This document shows, piece after piece, positions 1 through 11,774 of a stretch of 64,000 nucleotides of DNA. The translations under genes and the position numbers were made by a program. The notes beneath the pieces are model-generated. The model had not been told where the DNA came from. It worked only from the letters and a program-made list of their open reading frames with translations, and made no database searches. Source of the stretch: Sorghum bicolor (taxonomy: Eukaryota; Streptophyta; Magnoliopsida; Poales; Poaceae); the NCBI RefSeq assembly GCF_000003195.3, contig NC_012870.2, positions 20,142,501 through 20,206,500 of the forward strand. Direction: 5' to 3'. How positions within the stretch are numbered: position 1 is the first letter of the stretch; every line of letters starts with the position of its first letter.

Positions 1-2
1 GT

Positions 3-3000
3 CCCCTTAAGGATGTCGGGTTCCCGGAGTGGATCGTTCCCTCGGCGAACGACAGGGAGCCAAACCCGCCGCCGGGCTATGTGGTGTGCTTCCTGTCGTT
101 CCTAGACCGGGGGTTTGGAGTTCCGGCCGGCCGCCTGATCAGGGCCATCCTCCACCACTACGAGGTGGAGTTACACAACCTGAACCCAAACTCGGTGATG
201 CAGGCTGCCGTCTTCACCACGGTCTGCGAGGGGTTCCTGGCGGTTCCGGTCAACTGGAATCTCTGGCTCCACCTCTTCAAGGCGGAGATGTCGGCTCGTT
301 ACGTGGGGAAGGAGAAATTCCCCCTGCGGGCCGGCGGCTGCACGCTGCAGCTTCGTCAGCAGCGGGCCGGGCTGTACATATGGAGCTCGATGCCTTTGTC
401 GAACCGGGGGTGGCAGAGCGCGTGGTTCTACCTCCGGAACGACGGCGGCCTGCTCCCGAAGTTCACCGGGAAGATGGTGACGGAGGTTCCCATGAAGTGG
501 GCGTGGGGCGCTCCGACCGAGGAGCAGAAGAGGCTCGCCCCGCTTCTCGCGGGGCTTCAGAAGTTGCGAGATGCCGAAGTCACCGCGGCCACGGTGGCGA
601 CTGCCTTCCACAAGAGGAGTCTGCTTCCGCTGGCGCAGCGGCGAGTGCCCATGTTCGAGATGACCCGGGGGGTCCCCTGGGCAGGGACGAGGATGTTGGC
701 AGAGCCGCTATCGGCCTCGGACATCGCCGCCCGGGTCGAGAAGACGACGCACCCAGAGATGAAGAATTCTCGGGTGGTGCCGATGCGCCCTGAAAAGGGC
801 TACATTTCCCTGGTGAGTATGGATTTTTTGCGCCTTCTTTTCATTTCCTTCTTGCCTTTTCTTTGACTCCTGATCGTTCGCAGAGGATGGGGGTCGTCAA
901 GGATTCCCTGCCCCCTGTCCCAGAGGACAAGGAGATCCGGGCCCAGAATCGGGCTCGTAACGAGGAGCAGAAGAAGGCCAAGGAGGACAAGAAGGCCAAG
1001 GCAGCGCGGAAAGCACAGCGGCGGGAGATCTCCGCCAAAAATCATCGTGAAGCCGAGAAGGCGGGGGTCGCCCCGCCCCCCTCTCCCGAGACTTCGGTCT
1101 CGGAGATAGAGGGCGGGGGCGGCGACGTCGACTAGCTTGACGAGCTGATGGAGGAGGACGACGTTATCCCTCCGCCCGGTGGGGGAATCGAGGCCCCGGA
1201 GGGGTCGAAGACCCGAGGGGGGTCGGAGGCCCGAGGGGGGTCGGAGATCCGAGAGGGGTCGGAGGCCCCCCAGGGGGCCCAAGCGCCGAGGGGCGGACAG
1301 GCCGCCCCCCACATCATTGTGGATGATGAGGTCAGCGCCCCTCGTGAGGGTTCAGCCCCGGTGGGTCCTCAAGAAGGGGGGAAGGCGTCGGAGGCCGGAT
1401 CCGAGGCGCTACCTCAAACGGTAGTGCCAGAGGGTCCGGCCGAGCCCGCCCCAGCGTCCGGGGCGGGAACTGTTGCCCTGGGGGAGGCGTCGCAGGCGGA
1501 GACCGCCGTGGTGTCTCCTACGTCGTCGGCAGGCGAGGCAGGGGTCGGACCGGCGGCCCCAGGCGCCGCGGGAGGCCCCCTAGGAGCTCCGAGCTCCCAG
1601 AAGAAGTCTGCTCCCCGAGCGAGGTATGTATAGGATTTCTGGTTCCTCTGCTGATTTTTTTGTTTTTCTCTTTCTTCTAACTTGGTGTTGTTTCCCCAGC
1701 CGTAAGCAAAAGGCGCCTTCGGTGGCGCTGGCCCCCCTGAAAGCTGTGAAGAGGGGGCTCAGTCAACTCCCGGGTCGGCTAGGCCCGTGTCTCCGCCGCC
1801 TCCAGGCTACGAGGAGGCAGGGCGCCACCCGAGGCAAGACACGGGGGCGCCGAAGCCCCAAGGACCGGAGGACGCTGACCTCGGAGGCGCGGCCCGTCCT
1901 ACGTGCGCTGAGGAGGGGCGAGCCATCGTGGTGTCCAACGCGGCGCCCGAGGCCCCCGCGGCGGGGAGGGAGGAGGAAACCGGATGGGGCAAGAGCCCCG
2001 TAATCTGGCCCAACCTCGGCGATGCCGAGGGGGGAGCCAGATTTGTCCTGGATGATCCGTCAGAGAATTACCTCTTGCAGGGTCTGGATGCGTGTGGGCG
2101 TGCCGGGGTCGAGGCCCTTAACCGAGCTACCCAGCTCGTGGGTCGCGACATGTTTAATTTGGCTCAGGTAAGATTTTTATCCGTGTTATAAAGTAGTTTT
2201 GTGCTTACCTTTGCGGTACTAACCCCCTGTGTGACCTCTGATCTTGCAGGCGCTCAAGGCCACCTCCCAGGAGAAATCGGTATTTCTCCGTCGGGAGAAG
2301 GATGCTTGGTCGTCCTTTGAAAAGGAGAGGGCTGCCAGAGAGGCGGCCGAGGGGGAGCTCGCGAAGGAGTGCGAGATTTCTGCCGAGCTTCGGCAGAAGT
2401 GCTCGGTACTAGCCACCGAGGCTCGGGAGGCCCGGGACAAGGTTGCCCCCTGGAGGAGAAGATTGGGGTCCTCGCCCAGGAAATCGAGGCGCAAAAGGCG
2501 GCGGCTGAGGGGTACAGGGGTGAGGTCGCTCGGCTTGAAGCTTTGCTCGCCGAGAAAGACCTTGCCTTGAACCAAGCTCAGACCGACCTGTCCGGGGCTC
2601 TGAGCGAGGTGGCCCGCTGGCATCAGAGCTCGGCGGAGCACGAGAAGCGTGCCGAGGGTAAGACTTGCGCCCTTTACCCTGGACTTTTTGAGTTAGCTTT
2701 TCCTGACTTCCTGTTTCTTGTTCTGTTTTTTGATCAGATTTGGAGAGGAAGGTGGTCGAGGCTGCCTCTGCCGCCGAGGCCCTGCAAAGGTCCCTTGACG
2801 TCGAGGCTTCAGACCGCTCGGCTCTTGAAGCCGTGGTCACCTCGGCGTGTGAGGGGATCGGGGTATCGGCGTCGGGGTCGTCGCTGCGGAGTCGGGTCGA
2901 AGCCCTTTACTCCCGGGCCGGGGAGAGGATGAAGGAGGCACTCCACGCCGGGGTGAAGAAAGCCCTGGTGGTGGTGAGCTCTCACTATGCCGGCATTGAT

Positions 3001-3165
3001 TTGCCCGCAGTCTGTGAGGGCTACGTCCTCCCGGATGATGAGGCTGAGGCCCAGGAGGAGGTGCAGAGGCTTGAAGACGCCGTGGCTACCCCTGGAGATG
3101 CCTTGGCCACCTTCTTCGACGACGAGGTGGAGCTTCCGCACCTTGGGGCTCGAGGACCTGAGTAG
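3..3165 (+). pseudogene. Antisense additional gene of the Tat element, five exons, 5' end outside the window
   Basis: The reading frame is already open at base 3, so the gene is truncated by the window edge. Exons inferred from GT-AG borders are 3-812, 884-1623, 1700-2167, 2250-2657 and 2738-3165, with short T-rich introns. The first exon encodes a compact, tryptophan-rich domain (LYIWSSMPLS near 370) resembling the plant 'putative gypsy type transposon' family (Transposase_28, PF04195). A Lys/Glu/Arg-rich stretch follows (900-1050), then Gly/Pro/Glu low-complexity sequence, then a long coiled-coil-like segment (2250-3000) and an acidic C-terminus. Breaks are an in-frame TAG at 1133-1135, a frame change between 1700 and 1787, and a one-base loss near 2450. 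The function of this family is unknown. The exon model is inferred; the domain match is from memory. Confidence 0.75.
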
Positions 3166-3749
3166 ACAGGGCAGTAGGACCCTTAGGTTTCTTTTTTTTT
3201 TGGGTGTTGAGGCCGGTGGGCCTTGTAATATATATATAATGTTAATGTCGAATGTAAATATAACTGCTCTTTTTGAGCATTTTCCCTAAGTATTTTATTT
3301 CCTTTCTCTTTATGCCGATCCGACATCGGCAGCGCGGGGTCGGGTGAGCTACTTAGAGTTCTCGCGCTGACCGGAGTCCCCAAGCCTAAGTGCTTTTTCC
3401 TTTTTCCTTAGTAACTCTTGGAAGCCCGAATTCGTTCCCGAATCTAAGGTGAGTAGAGGCGGTCTTTGATCGTGAGCGCAGATCCTTCCTCGGGCTCATG
3501 CCTTAAGATTTAGGGGACGGATTTTCGGTTTCTTAAGTCTTTTTAGGAGGGAGGAGGAAGACCTCGGGTCGGGGTTCTTTTAACTTGCGCGAAAAAAGAA
3601 GAAGATTCGGAGACGGCATAGGGGGTTCCCCCCATGTAGCCCCGGAGGGAGGTTCGGACTCTGCTTGGTAGGTCCGAGGCTCTCTGATAACTTAAACTTT
3701 GATTTATTCCTTGAAGGTAATGGATGAACAAAGAAATTTTTACAAAGTT
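3166..3749. other. Convergent 3' region between the antisense gene and pol
   Basis: No open gene. The plus-strand antisense gene ends at 3165 and the minus-strand pol ends at 3750, so the two transcription units meet tail to tail here. The stretch holds a T9 run near 3190 and a short TA tract (3229-3238), then unassigned sequence. Confidence 0.5.
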
Positions 3750-6700
3750 CTAAGGGAAAAAGCGACGTAGCTGTTCTATGTTCCATGCGTTTTTGAAGAC
3801 CTCCCCTGCTTCATTGGCGAGCTTGTAGGTGCCTGCTCGGAGAACCTCGGCGATGACGAAAGGTCCTTCCCAGGGGGGTGTGAGCTTGTGACGACCCTTG
3901 TTGCTCTGTCTGAGCCTCAGCACCAAGTCGCCGACTTGAAAGGCTCGGCCTCGGATTCGTCGTGCGTGGTATCGGCGGAGGGCCTGCTGGTATTTGGCGG
4001 AGTGTAGGAGGGCTACGTCCCTGGCTTCATCCAGTTGGTCCAGCGCGTCTTCTTGGAACGTCTTGCCGCTATTTTCGTCGTAGGCTTGCACTCTCGGGGA
4101 CCCGTACTCCAGATCAGTGGGGAGGATGGCTTCCGACCCGTAGATCATGAAGAACGGGGTGAAGCCTGTGGCTCGGCTTCGGGAGGTTCTCAGGCTCCAG
4201 AGCACGGCTGGTAGCTCCTTGAGCCACCTTTTTCCAAACTTGTTCAGTCGATTGAAAATCCTGGGCTTCAAACCCTGGAGGATCATGCCGTTGGCACGCT
4301 CCACCTGACCGTTGGTCTTGGGGTGAGCCACTGCCGCCCAGTCCACATGTATGTGGTGTCTGTCGCAGAACTGCAAGAACTTTCGCCCGGTGAACTGTGT
4401 GCCGTTGTCGGTGATTATGGAGTTCGGTACTCCAAATCGATGGATGATGTCTGTGAAGAACAACACGGCTTGCTCGGCCTTGATCCTTGTAATGGGTCGG
4501 ACTTCGATCCACTTAGAGAACTTCTCGATTGCGACAAGCAAGTGGGTGAAGCCCCCAGGCGCTTTCTGCAGAGGCCCGACCAGGTCGAGGCCCCAGACAG
4601 CGAAAGGCCAGGTGATGGGGATCGTTTGCAGGGCCTGAGCGGGTAGATGTGTCTGCCGAGCGTAGAACTGGCATCCCTTACAGGACCTGACGATCTCTGT
4701 GGTGTCGGCTACGGCGGTGGGCCAGTAGAAACCTTGTCGGAAGGCATTTCCTACCAGCGTCCGAGGCGTGGCGTGATGGCCACAAGCCCCTGAGTGAATG
4801 TCCTGTAAGAGCTTGACCCCCTCTTGGCGCGGGATGCACCGCATGAGGGCGCCCGAGGGGCTTCGCTTGTACATCTCCCCATCAAGGAGGACAAATGACT
4901 TAGCACGACGAGCCACATGCCTTGCTTCAGCCTGGTCCATGGGCAAAGTGTCGTCGACCAGGCGTTGAAGTAAAGGGTAGCGCCAGTTGGGCGAGTCGTC
5001 AGGCGCAGGTGGCTCTGGCTCGATGTCCATGACACCCTGCCCTAGGGCGGCGGTATCTTTGGGGTCGGAACTTTGTTCGCTTGGGGGTTCGTCTGACCCC
5101 ACGTCGTCCCTGCAGTCGATGGAGGGCTTGTAGAGGTCGCTGACGAAAACATCCGGGGGGACCGTGGCCCGCTCGGATGCCATTTTGGCGAGCGTGTCGG
5201 CGGCCTCATTATACTTTCTTAACACGTGGTTAAGTTCGAGGCCGTCGAACTTTTCTTCCAGGCGTCGGACCGCTTTGCAGTACGCGTCCATCTTGGGGTC
5301 GTGGCAGCTGGACTCTTTCATGACTTGATCGATGATGAGTCTAGAATCGCCTCGGACGTCGAGCCGTTTGATCCCAAGCTCGATCGCGATGTGGAGACCG
5401 TTAACCAGGGCCTCGTACTCTGCCGCATTGTTTGAAGCAGGGAAATGGAGTCGGATCGCGTATCGCATCCTTACCCCGAGGGGTGAGATGAAGACGAGGC
5501 CCGCACCGGCCCCGGTTTTCATCAAAGACCCGTCGAAGTACATAGTCCAGCACTCGTGCTGGATTTGAGGTGGTGGGAGCTGAGTCCCGATCCATTCTGC
5601 CATGAAATCCGCCAGTACTTGGGACTTTATGGCCTTCCGAGGCTCATAAGTGATTCCATCGCCCATGAGCTCTATGGCCCATTTAGCAATCCTTCCGTTG
5701 GCCTCTCGGTTCTGAATCACTTCTCCCAGAGGGAAAGATGAGACCACTGAGACCGGGTGAGATTCAAAGTAATGGCGGAGCTTGCGTCGGGCCAACACCA
5801 CTGCGTAGAGCAGTTTTTGAATCTGGGGGTATCGGGTCTTTGTGTCGGAGAGCACTTCACTGATGAAGTACACCGGCCTTTGGACCGGCAGGGCATGCCC
5901 TTCTTCCTTCCTCTCGACCACGATTGCTGCGCTGGCCACCTGATCAGTGGCTGCGACGTAGAAAAGAAGTGGCTCCTCCTCGGCGGGGGGCACCAGGATG
6001 GGAGGGTTGGTGAGCAGAGCCTTGAGCTTGTCAAGGGCTTCCTGGGCCTCGGGGGTCCAGGAAAAGTGCTCAGATTTCCTAAGTAACCTATACAGAGGTA
6101 GCCCTTTTTCCCCGAGGCGAGAAATGAAACGGCTTAGGGAAGCTAGACATCCCATTACCCTCTGTACTCCCTTTAGGCTACGAATGGGGCCCATATTTGC
6201 GATGGCCGAGACCTTTTCTGGGTTGGCCTCGATCCCCCGCTCAGACACAATAAATCCAAGGAGCATGCCTCGGGGGACCCCGAAAACGCACTTTTCGGGG
6301 TTGAGTCTGATCCCTTTCGCCCTAAGGCATCGGAATGTTTCTTCCAGGTCGGCGACCAGGCCGCTCGCTTTCCTGGACTTGACGACGATGTCGTCTACGT
6401 AAGCCTCTACCGTTTTGCCTATAAGGTTCCCAAAAACCTGGAGCATACATCGTTGATATGTAGCCCCCGCGTTTTTGAGGCCGAACGGCATGGTTACGTA
6501 ACAATACATTCCGAAAGGGGTGATGAACGAAGTCGCGAGCTAGTCGGACTCTTTCATCTTGATTTGGTGGTAGCCGGAGTAAGCATCAAGGAAAGACAAA
6601 ATTTGACATCCCGCGGTGGAGTCAACTATCTGATCAATGCGAGGCAAAGGAAAAGGATTCTTTGGACATGCTTTATTTAAACCAGTGTAGTCTACACACA

Positions 6701-6983
6701 TCCTCCACTTCCCATTTTTCTTTTTAACTAGTACGGGGTTGGCTAACCACTCGGGATGGAATACCTCCTTGATGAATCCGGCCGCCAGCAGCTTGTGGAT
6801 CTCCTCCCCGATGGCCCGGCGCTTCTCCTCGTCGAAGCGGCGCAGGCGTTGCTTTACGGGTTTGGAGCCGGCTCGGATCTCCAAGGAGTGCTCGGCGACT
6901 TCCCTCGGTATTCCAGGCATGTCCGAGGGACTCCACGCAAATATATCGGCGTTTGCGCGGAGAAAGTCGACGAGCACCACTTC
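3750..6983 (-). pseudogene. pol: Ty3/gypsy pol: reverse transcriptase, dual RNase H, integrase (two amber stops)
   Basis: This region copies RNA into DNA and integrates it. Read down the minus strand, RT spans about 6980-6050, with the catalytic YVDDIVVKS motif near 6395. The first RNase H follows (about 6000-5700). A second, archaeal-type RNase H starts at [11 protein letters not shown] near 5545; this duplication marks the Tat lineage. Then come the His2-Cys2 zinc finger (HSGACGHH and CKGCQFY, about 4780-4670), the integrase core with ITDNGTQF near 4410, and a C-terminal [12 protein letters not shown] segment. There is no chromodomain. The frame continues directly from gag-protease. It is broken by TAG at 6984-6986 (protease/RT border) and TAG at 6540-6542 (inside RT). 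Both are consistent with CAG to TAG transitions. Everything from 6509 to 3750 is open (919 codons). Confidence 0.93.
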
Positions 6984-9900
6984 CTATTTGGGGTCGAGGC
7001 TAGAGCTAATCCTCAACGCCTTGCCTTCAGAGGTCCCGGGGTTGAGGAAAACCAGCTTGGTCTCCTCTGCCGGCTCGAAGCTCTCGGCATGACGCTTGGG
7101 GTCGGGGACGTCCTGGTCGCAGTCACCGAGACCGGTAAGAATGGCCAGAGACTCTGCCAGAGCCTCGGCCTGCTCGACGCACTCGACGTCGCACTGGTAG
7201 GCGTGCTGGCTGGTCGTGCTGACGGTGATGACGCCCTTTGGTCCTGGCATCTTGAGCTTGAGGTAAGTGTAGTTGGGGACGGCCATGAACTTGGCGTAGC
7301 ATGGTCGTCCTAGGATCGCGTGGTAGGTCCCTGGGAACCCGACCACGTCGAAGGTGAGGACTTCCCGTCTAAAGTTGTCAGGGGTCCCGAAGCAGACGGA
7401 CAGATCGATCTGTCCAAGGGGGTGGGCACGATGCCCCGGCACCACTCCGTGGAATGGCGCGGTGTCGTTCCTTAGCCGGGACTTGCTGATCCCCATGAGG
7501 GCCAGAGTCTCGGCATAGAGGATATTGAGGCCGCTGCCTCCATCCATCAGCACCTTAGTGAGACGGGTCTCGGCGATGATGGGGTCGACGATCAGAGGGT
7601 AGCTCCCGGGATTGGGGATCCGATCCGGGTGATCCTGTCTGTCGAACGTGATCGCGCTCTCGGACCATTTGAGGTACAAGGGCGCGGCCGTGCTGACTGC
7701 GCAGACTTCTCGGAGTTCGCGCTTCCTCTGGCTTGCAGTGAGGCGAGCCGTTCGTCCCCCAAAGATCAGAAGGCAGTTCTTGACCTTGGGGAAATCCTCC
7801 CCCTGGAGGTCGTCGCCCTTGGGGGGCTCTTCGGCGTTTTCTTTGGTGATGATGTCGGTGTAGTACCGACGGAGGACGGTGCACTCCTCAAGGGTGTGTT
7901 TGGTTGGCCCCCTGTGATAGGGGCACGGCTTTTTCAACATTTCGTCAAAGAGACCGGGGCCAGCAGGAGCCCGCTTGGGGTTCTTGCGATCTACCGCAGC
8001 GACCAGGTTGTCGTCCGACTGTCCCTGCTTCCCCTTGCGACCCTTCTTCTTCTTCTTCGGGTCGCGCGAGCCCGAGGCTTCGGTAGCCTCGGCCTTTTGT
8101 TTCCCCTTGGCTGTGCTGTCGGAGAAAATGGCGCCAACTGCCTCCTCGCCTGAGGCAAAGTTGGTGGCGATGTCGAGCAGCTGGCTCGTGCTTGTGGGGG
8201 TCTTGCGTCCGAGCTCGTGTACCAACTCCTTGCAGGTCGTACCAGAAATGAAGGCTCCGATCACGTCGGAGTCCGTGATGTTGGGGAGCTCGGTGCATTG
8301 TTTGGAAAATCGCCTGATGAAGTCTCGAAGAGACTCGTCAGGCTTCTGCCGGCAGCTCCTGAGGTCCCAGGAGTTCCCAGGGCGCACGTATGTGCCCTGG
8401 AAGTTCCCGACAAAGATCCTGACTAGGTCAGCCCAGTCGTGGATCATGCGTTCAGGGAGGTGCTCGAGCCATGCCCTGGCCGTATCGGCCAGGTGGAGTG
8501 GAAGGTTGTGGATGATGAGCAGGTCGTCATCCGCGCCGCCTAGCTGGCATGCCAGGCGGTAGTCCGCCAGCCAGAGCTCAGGGTTCGTTTCCCCTGAGTA
8601 CTTGGCGAGGTTGTCGGGCTGTCGGAATCGCGCCGGGAACTTGGCCCTGCGTATGGCCTCACTGAAGACGCGGGGACCCGGAGGCTCTGGTGACGTGCTG
8701 CGATCGTGATCGGGGTCGTACCTCCCACCTCGGCGGGGTCGGTAACGTCGGAACTCGGCTTCGTCCCTGTCGCGTCGTCTGGCCTCGAGGGTGGCCCGCA
8801 CGTCCGCGCCTGCTCCGACACGCTCGTGTACCGACGGGGCCTTGTCGCCCCTTTGGGGGTTAGGGGGTGGCAGACCCTGTATTGTTTGTGCCTTGTTAGG
8901 AGCGGGGCGTTCCCCACGACGTCTCGTGCTATGGGATTGTGAAGCAGAACTTTCCGCGTTCTGCACCACAGCCTGCTCCAGGAGGCCACGTAGCCCCTGG
9001 CGCACTCTCCTTCCCTCAGGAGTCGAAGGCTCGGGCATCGCCCTGAGGAGGAGCGCGGCGGCCATCACATTCTGGCTGGCCGTGCTGAAGACTGGGGCGT
9101 CTTCCCCTTGGTCCGCAACAATGCGACGGTTGACGTCACGGGCGCGACGTCTGGCTTCACCCCCGTCTCCGCGGCCGGACGGTTCTCGGACCACGGCCTC
9201 GCGGAGTTGGCGGAGGCGTGTTCGCTCTTCTTCGAGCCTGGCCTCCAGCTCATCGAGTTGCGCGAGGTCAGGGTGGTGTCCCCAGCGGGGGCAGATGCTA
9301 CCCCACGGGCTCCGGGATTGGTTCCAGGAGTTGGATTGGGAGGTGGAGTTGCGTCCTCTTGCCTAGAGGGCCCTGCGTCCCCCTGGGCGCTATGCGGCGT
9401 GCCTCCGACTTCAATGTTGAAGCATTCTCGTGACGGGTCGTAGTTTCCGTCGTCGGAGTCGGAGTAGCCGAGACAATAGTTGCTGGCCTCCAAGAAACGC
9501 ATGAAGGTCTCCGGGTCGCCACACCCGGAAAAGTCAGCGCCCGCCCACTCGTCGTCGCCTGAGGTAGGATCCTCAGGGTATGGCGAAATGGGCGGCGTAG
9601 AGATGAGGTCCAGAGTAGACCTCAAGTGGTGCCCTGGAAGTTCCGCATACGCACTTAGTGAAGTGCTCACGGAAGAGGCGTAGGTGGCGGCGGCATTCCT
9701 GAGCCCAAAAGGTAACTCAGGAGGTGCCGCTGCTGCTCCTTCGTGCGTAGGCGGAGGAGGACGGGATGTTGAGGCCCCTTTGTCCCCCTCGCGGGGGACG
9801 GGCGCGGGCCGTGCCTTCCCCTTTGACCGGGGTGGGACGGGAGACCGCGATGATCCTCTGTTGGTCCTGGGACCGGGGTTTGATGCCCCGCGAGCCCTTC

Positions 9901-10210
9901 CTCCAGCGCCTGTCGGGCCAGAGGAACGGGCGACCTGGTGAGGAATATGCGGGGGGAGGACCGGACGGGTCCTAGCCTCAGAGGTAGGGTCGGAGATCTT
10001 GGATCTCTGACGCCCCCTCCGTGAGCCCCCCGCATGGTGTCCCGAACGTCTCCCACGCACTGACTGTGGTGGGATCGGCTCGGGCCTAGGCTCGGCGTCG
10101 TTGCGTGGCGGGAGGAGGACCATGTCGTAACCGGAACCGAGGGACATGAACTCCAAACTCCCAAACATCATGATGGTGCCGCGGCGGAGTGGGCGAAATC
10201 CGTCTGCCAT
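6984..10210 (-). pseudogene. gag: Ty3/gypsy gag and aspartic protease (one frameshift)
   Basis: Gag forms the retrotransposon particle and the protease processes the polyprotein. I place the start at the ATG at 10210 (MADGFRPLRRG); the longer frame to 10237 begins with TTG. The N-terminal third is Pro/Arg/Gly-rich. Frame changes near 9265-9295, where the coiled-coil stretch around DLAQLDELEARL continues in a second frame that stays open to 6984. The conserved gag domain lies at about 8680-8130 (WLADYRLACQL, WLEHLPERM, LRDFIRRFSKQC). A zinc-knuckle-like CPYHRG...TLEEC follows near 7920. The protease active site reads LMDGGSGLN (near 7550), so DGGS replaces the usual D[ST]G; I recall this variant in Tat elements. 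The last codon before RT is a stop, so Gag-Pro is separated from RT in this copy. Confidence 0.9.
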
Positions 10211-10250
10211 CCAAGCCTTCCCAGTAGGGACTGGCAAGCGTCACGCAGAA

Positions 10251-10270
10251 GGCCCCTACCTGGCGCGCCA
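10251..10270 (-). promoter_or_regulatory. Primer binding site of the Tat element
   Basis: On the minus strand, TGGCGCGCCAGG and following bases begin two bases after the LTR end. This is the position and TGG start expected for a tRNA-primed minus-strand site. The primer tRNA is not assigned. Confidence 0.75.
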
Positions 10271-10601
10271 ACTGTCGGCGTCTAGATTCGTGGTCTAGGC
10301 ACTAACAAGTATAAGTCTACGTGACCGACCGAGCTTGGATGGTGATGCAAGTGAGACACAGGGGGTTTATACTGGTTCGGGCCAAGAATGCCCTACGTCT
10401 AGTGCGATCGAGGGTCCTGTATAACCTTGCACCCAAGGGTGCTTGTAGTAGGGGTTACAAGCGGATTGCGAGAGAGGGGTAAGCCCCAGGTCTCGGCTTG
10501 GTGATGGACAGAGTGTGGATTGCTGCTCTATGAAAGAGTGTTGTGCGTGTGAGTGTATGTGTTCTGGACCTGTGTCTCTCCTCCAGTTGTGAACCCTGGC
10601 T

Positions 10602-10613
10602 CCCCTTTTATAG
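10602..10613 (-). promoter_or_regulatory. TATA box in the Tat LTR
   Basis: The minus strand reads CTATAAAAGGGG, a strong plant TATA box. Transcription would start about 30 bp further (near 10570), leaving roughly 300 bp of R-U5. The same arrangement is seen in the solo LTR at 58306-58317. Confidence 0.7.
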
Positions 10614-11052
10614 TCTCAAGGGGAAGACCGGTTTTTACAAGAGTAGATTTTTTCTGTTGAATGGTGAAACCACAGTCCCGACCCTGTTGAGGCTGGTCCA
10701 TCTCGTCCTTGAGGCATGGTTGACGGCATGGCTGTTCCTGTATAGGGTTACCGAGCCCTGTAGGGGTCGCGGGGGTCGGATCGCCGGTACTGCTGCATAT
10801 CCTGTCAACAGTGGGAAATGACCACAAATAGTGGTGCTGATTTACCTCACCCATTCCCTTTCTCCTGTGCGGTAGTGTGCTACAGTGAACAGGGGTAAGG
10901 GTGTATAGTGACAGAGGTAAGGCCACAGTGATCGGGGTGGTTGAAACAGTCGTCGCCTTGCCCTGCCGCGTTATGGGGGCCGTCGCGTCCGTCATGTCGG
11001 GGGAAGTCTTGTTACCCAGGTGGAGTGGGGTCCGGTGCCCGAGCCTGGACGG

Positions 11053-11242
11053 GGTCGGGCGAAACGGAGCTTGCGTCCGAGACCCTGAGAGGTCGGGCGA
11101 GTCGGAACTGGCGTCCGAGGCCCTGGGGGGTCGGGCGAGTCGGAACTGGCGTCCGAGGCCCTGAGGGGTCGGGCGAGTCGGAACTGGCGTCCGAGGCCCT
11201 GAGGGGTCGGGCGAGTCGGAACTGGCGTCCGAGGCCCTGATG
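11053..11242. repeat. 38-bp tandem repeat, five copies, in the LTR U3 region
   Basis: Units starting GGTCGGGCGA lie at 11053, 11091, 11129, 11167 and 11205, exactly 38 bp apart. Copies two to five are nearly identical and the first is diverged. Tandem repeats in U3 often carry enhancer sites; that role is inference. Confidence 0.95.
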
Positions 11243-11313
11243 ATTGTAATTAGTATGTTTTTTGTGTTTTTTAACTGCTCTGATTTGGGTACCCCTTATT
11301 ATGGCACCCAACA

Positions 11314-11774
11314 CTTTGATTCTGTAGAAGAGATATCCTCTTTAGGAGCCTGCTTATATAGCCCTTCCAAATGAACGTGGGTCGTCGGATCAAACCGACC
11401 TTTATCGCACGGATTTCCTTAATCCTCAAAGGCGGTGGAGCATAATCCGCGAGACTCAGCCTGATTGGCTGCTGAGCCAGGGCGGGCGCCCAAGAGGGGA
11501 GGGCGGGCGCCCAGCCCCCGGGCCCGCTCGGCCTCCCGCTCGTTCCCGTGGCTTCTGGAGTCTTCTAGATGATAGAAAATTGCCACACATGTTAATATCT
11601 CTATGTAAACCCGACGTGTGGGCCTTTCCTCCATATTTCCTGATAACCCGTGCAGAAATAGACAAACACCAAAACTCATGTAATTCTGTCAGATAAAACT
11701 CTAAGTCTAGGTGTTGGTTGCATTTGGATCCTTTTCCATGATTAGTTGACGGTTAAATGTGAGCATTAAGGACC
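11314..11774. other. LTR-like remnant between the Tat LTR and the LINE
   Basis: No gene is visible. The stretch has a TATA-like TTATATAG at 11354, GGGCGGGCGCCC repeated at about 11481 and 11503, and a T-rich end. It looks like a retrotransposon LTR or leader fragment, but no matching partner is in the window. Confidence 0.3.

Larger units (their letters stand above)
1..11313 (-). mobile_element. Tat-lineage Ty3/gypsy LTR retrotransposon, cut by the left window edge
   Basis: The order read on the minus strand is LTR (10273-11313), primer binding site, gag, protease, RT, RNase H, a second RNase H, and integrase without a chromodomain. A gene on the opposite strand follows in the 3' part. A duplicated RNase H and an antisense extra gene before the 3' LTR are known marks of the grass Tat lineage (RIRE2- and Grande-like elements). 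The 3' LTR lies left of the window, so only one LTR is seen and target duplication cannot be tested; the right flank begins CTTTG. The element is dead: gag has a frameshift, pol has two amber stops, and the antisense gene has one amber stop and at least two frame changes. Confidence 0.93.
10273..11313 (-). repeat. LTR of the Tat element (5' LTR in element orientation)
   Basis: This 1041-bp LTR starts TGTCGGCG and ends CCAACA on the plus strand, giving short inverted TGT...ACA ends. It adjoins the primer site on one side and unrelated DNA on the other. It contains a minus-strand TATA box (10602-10613) and a five-copy 38-bp tandem array (11053-11242) in the U3 part. It shares recognisable blocks, such as GGTGATGCAAG and CTGGTTCGGGC, with the solo LTR at 58045-59084. 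Confidence 0.9.

Noticed and set aside
29..793. 254-codon frame overlapping the antisense gene
   Set aside because: It is a different register from the frame at 3-812, which has conserved protein features and correct splice borders.
10211..10237. Gag start at 10237
   Set aside because: The codon is TTG. The ATG at 10210 opens a plausible gag N-terminus.
11053..11242. CRISPR-like array of 38-bp repeats
   Set aside because: The repeats are directly adjacent with no spacers and lie inside a plant LTR.
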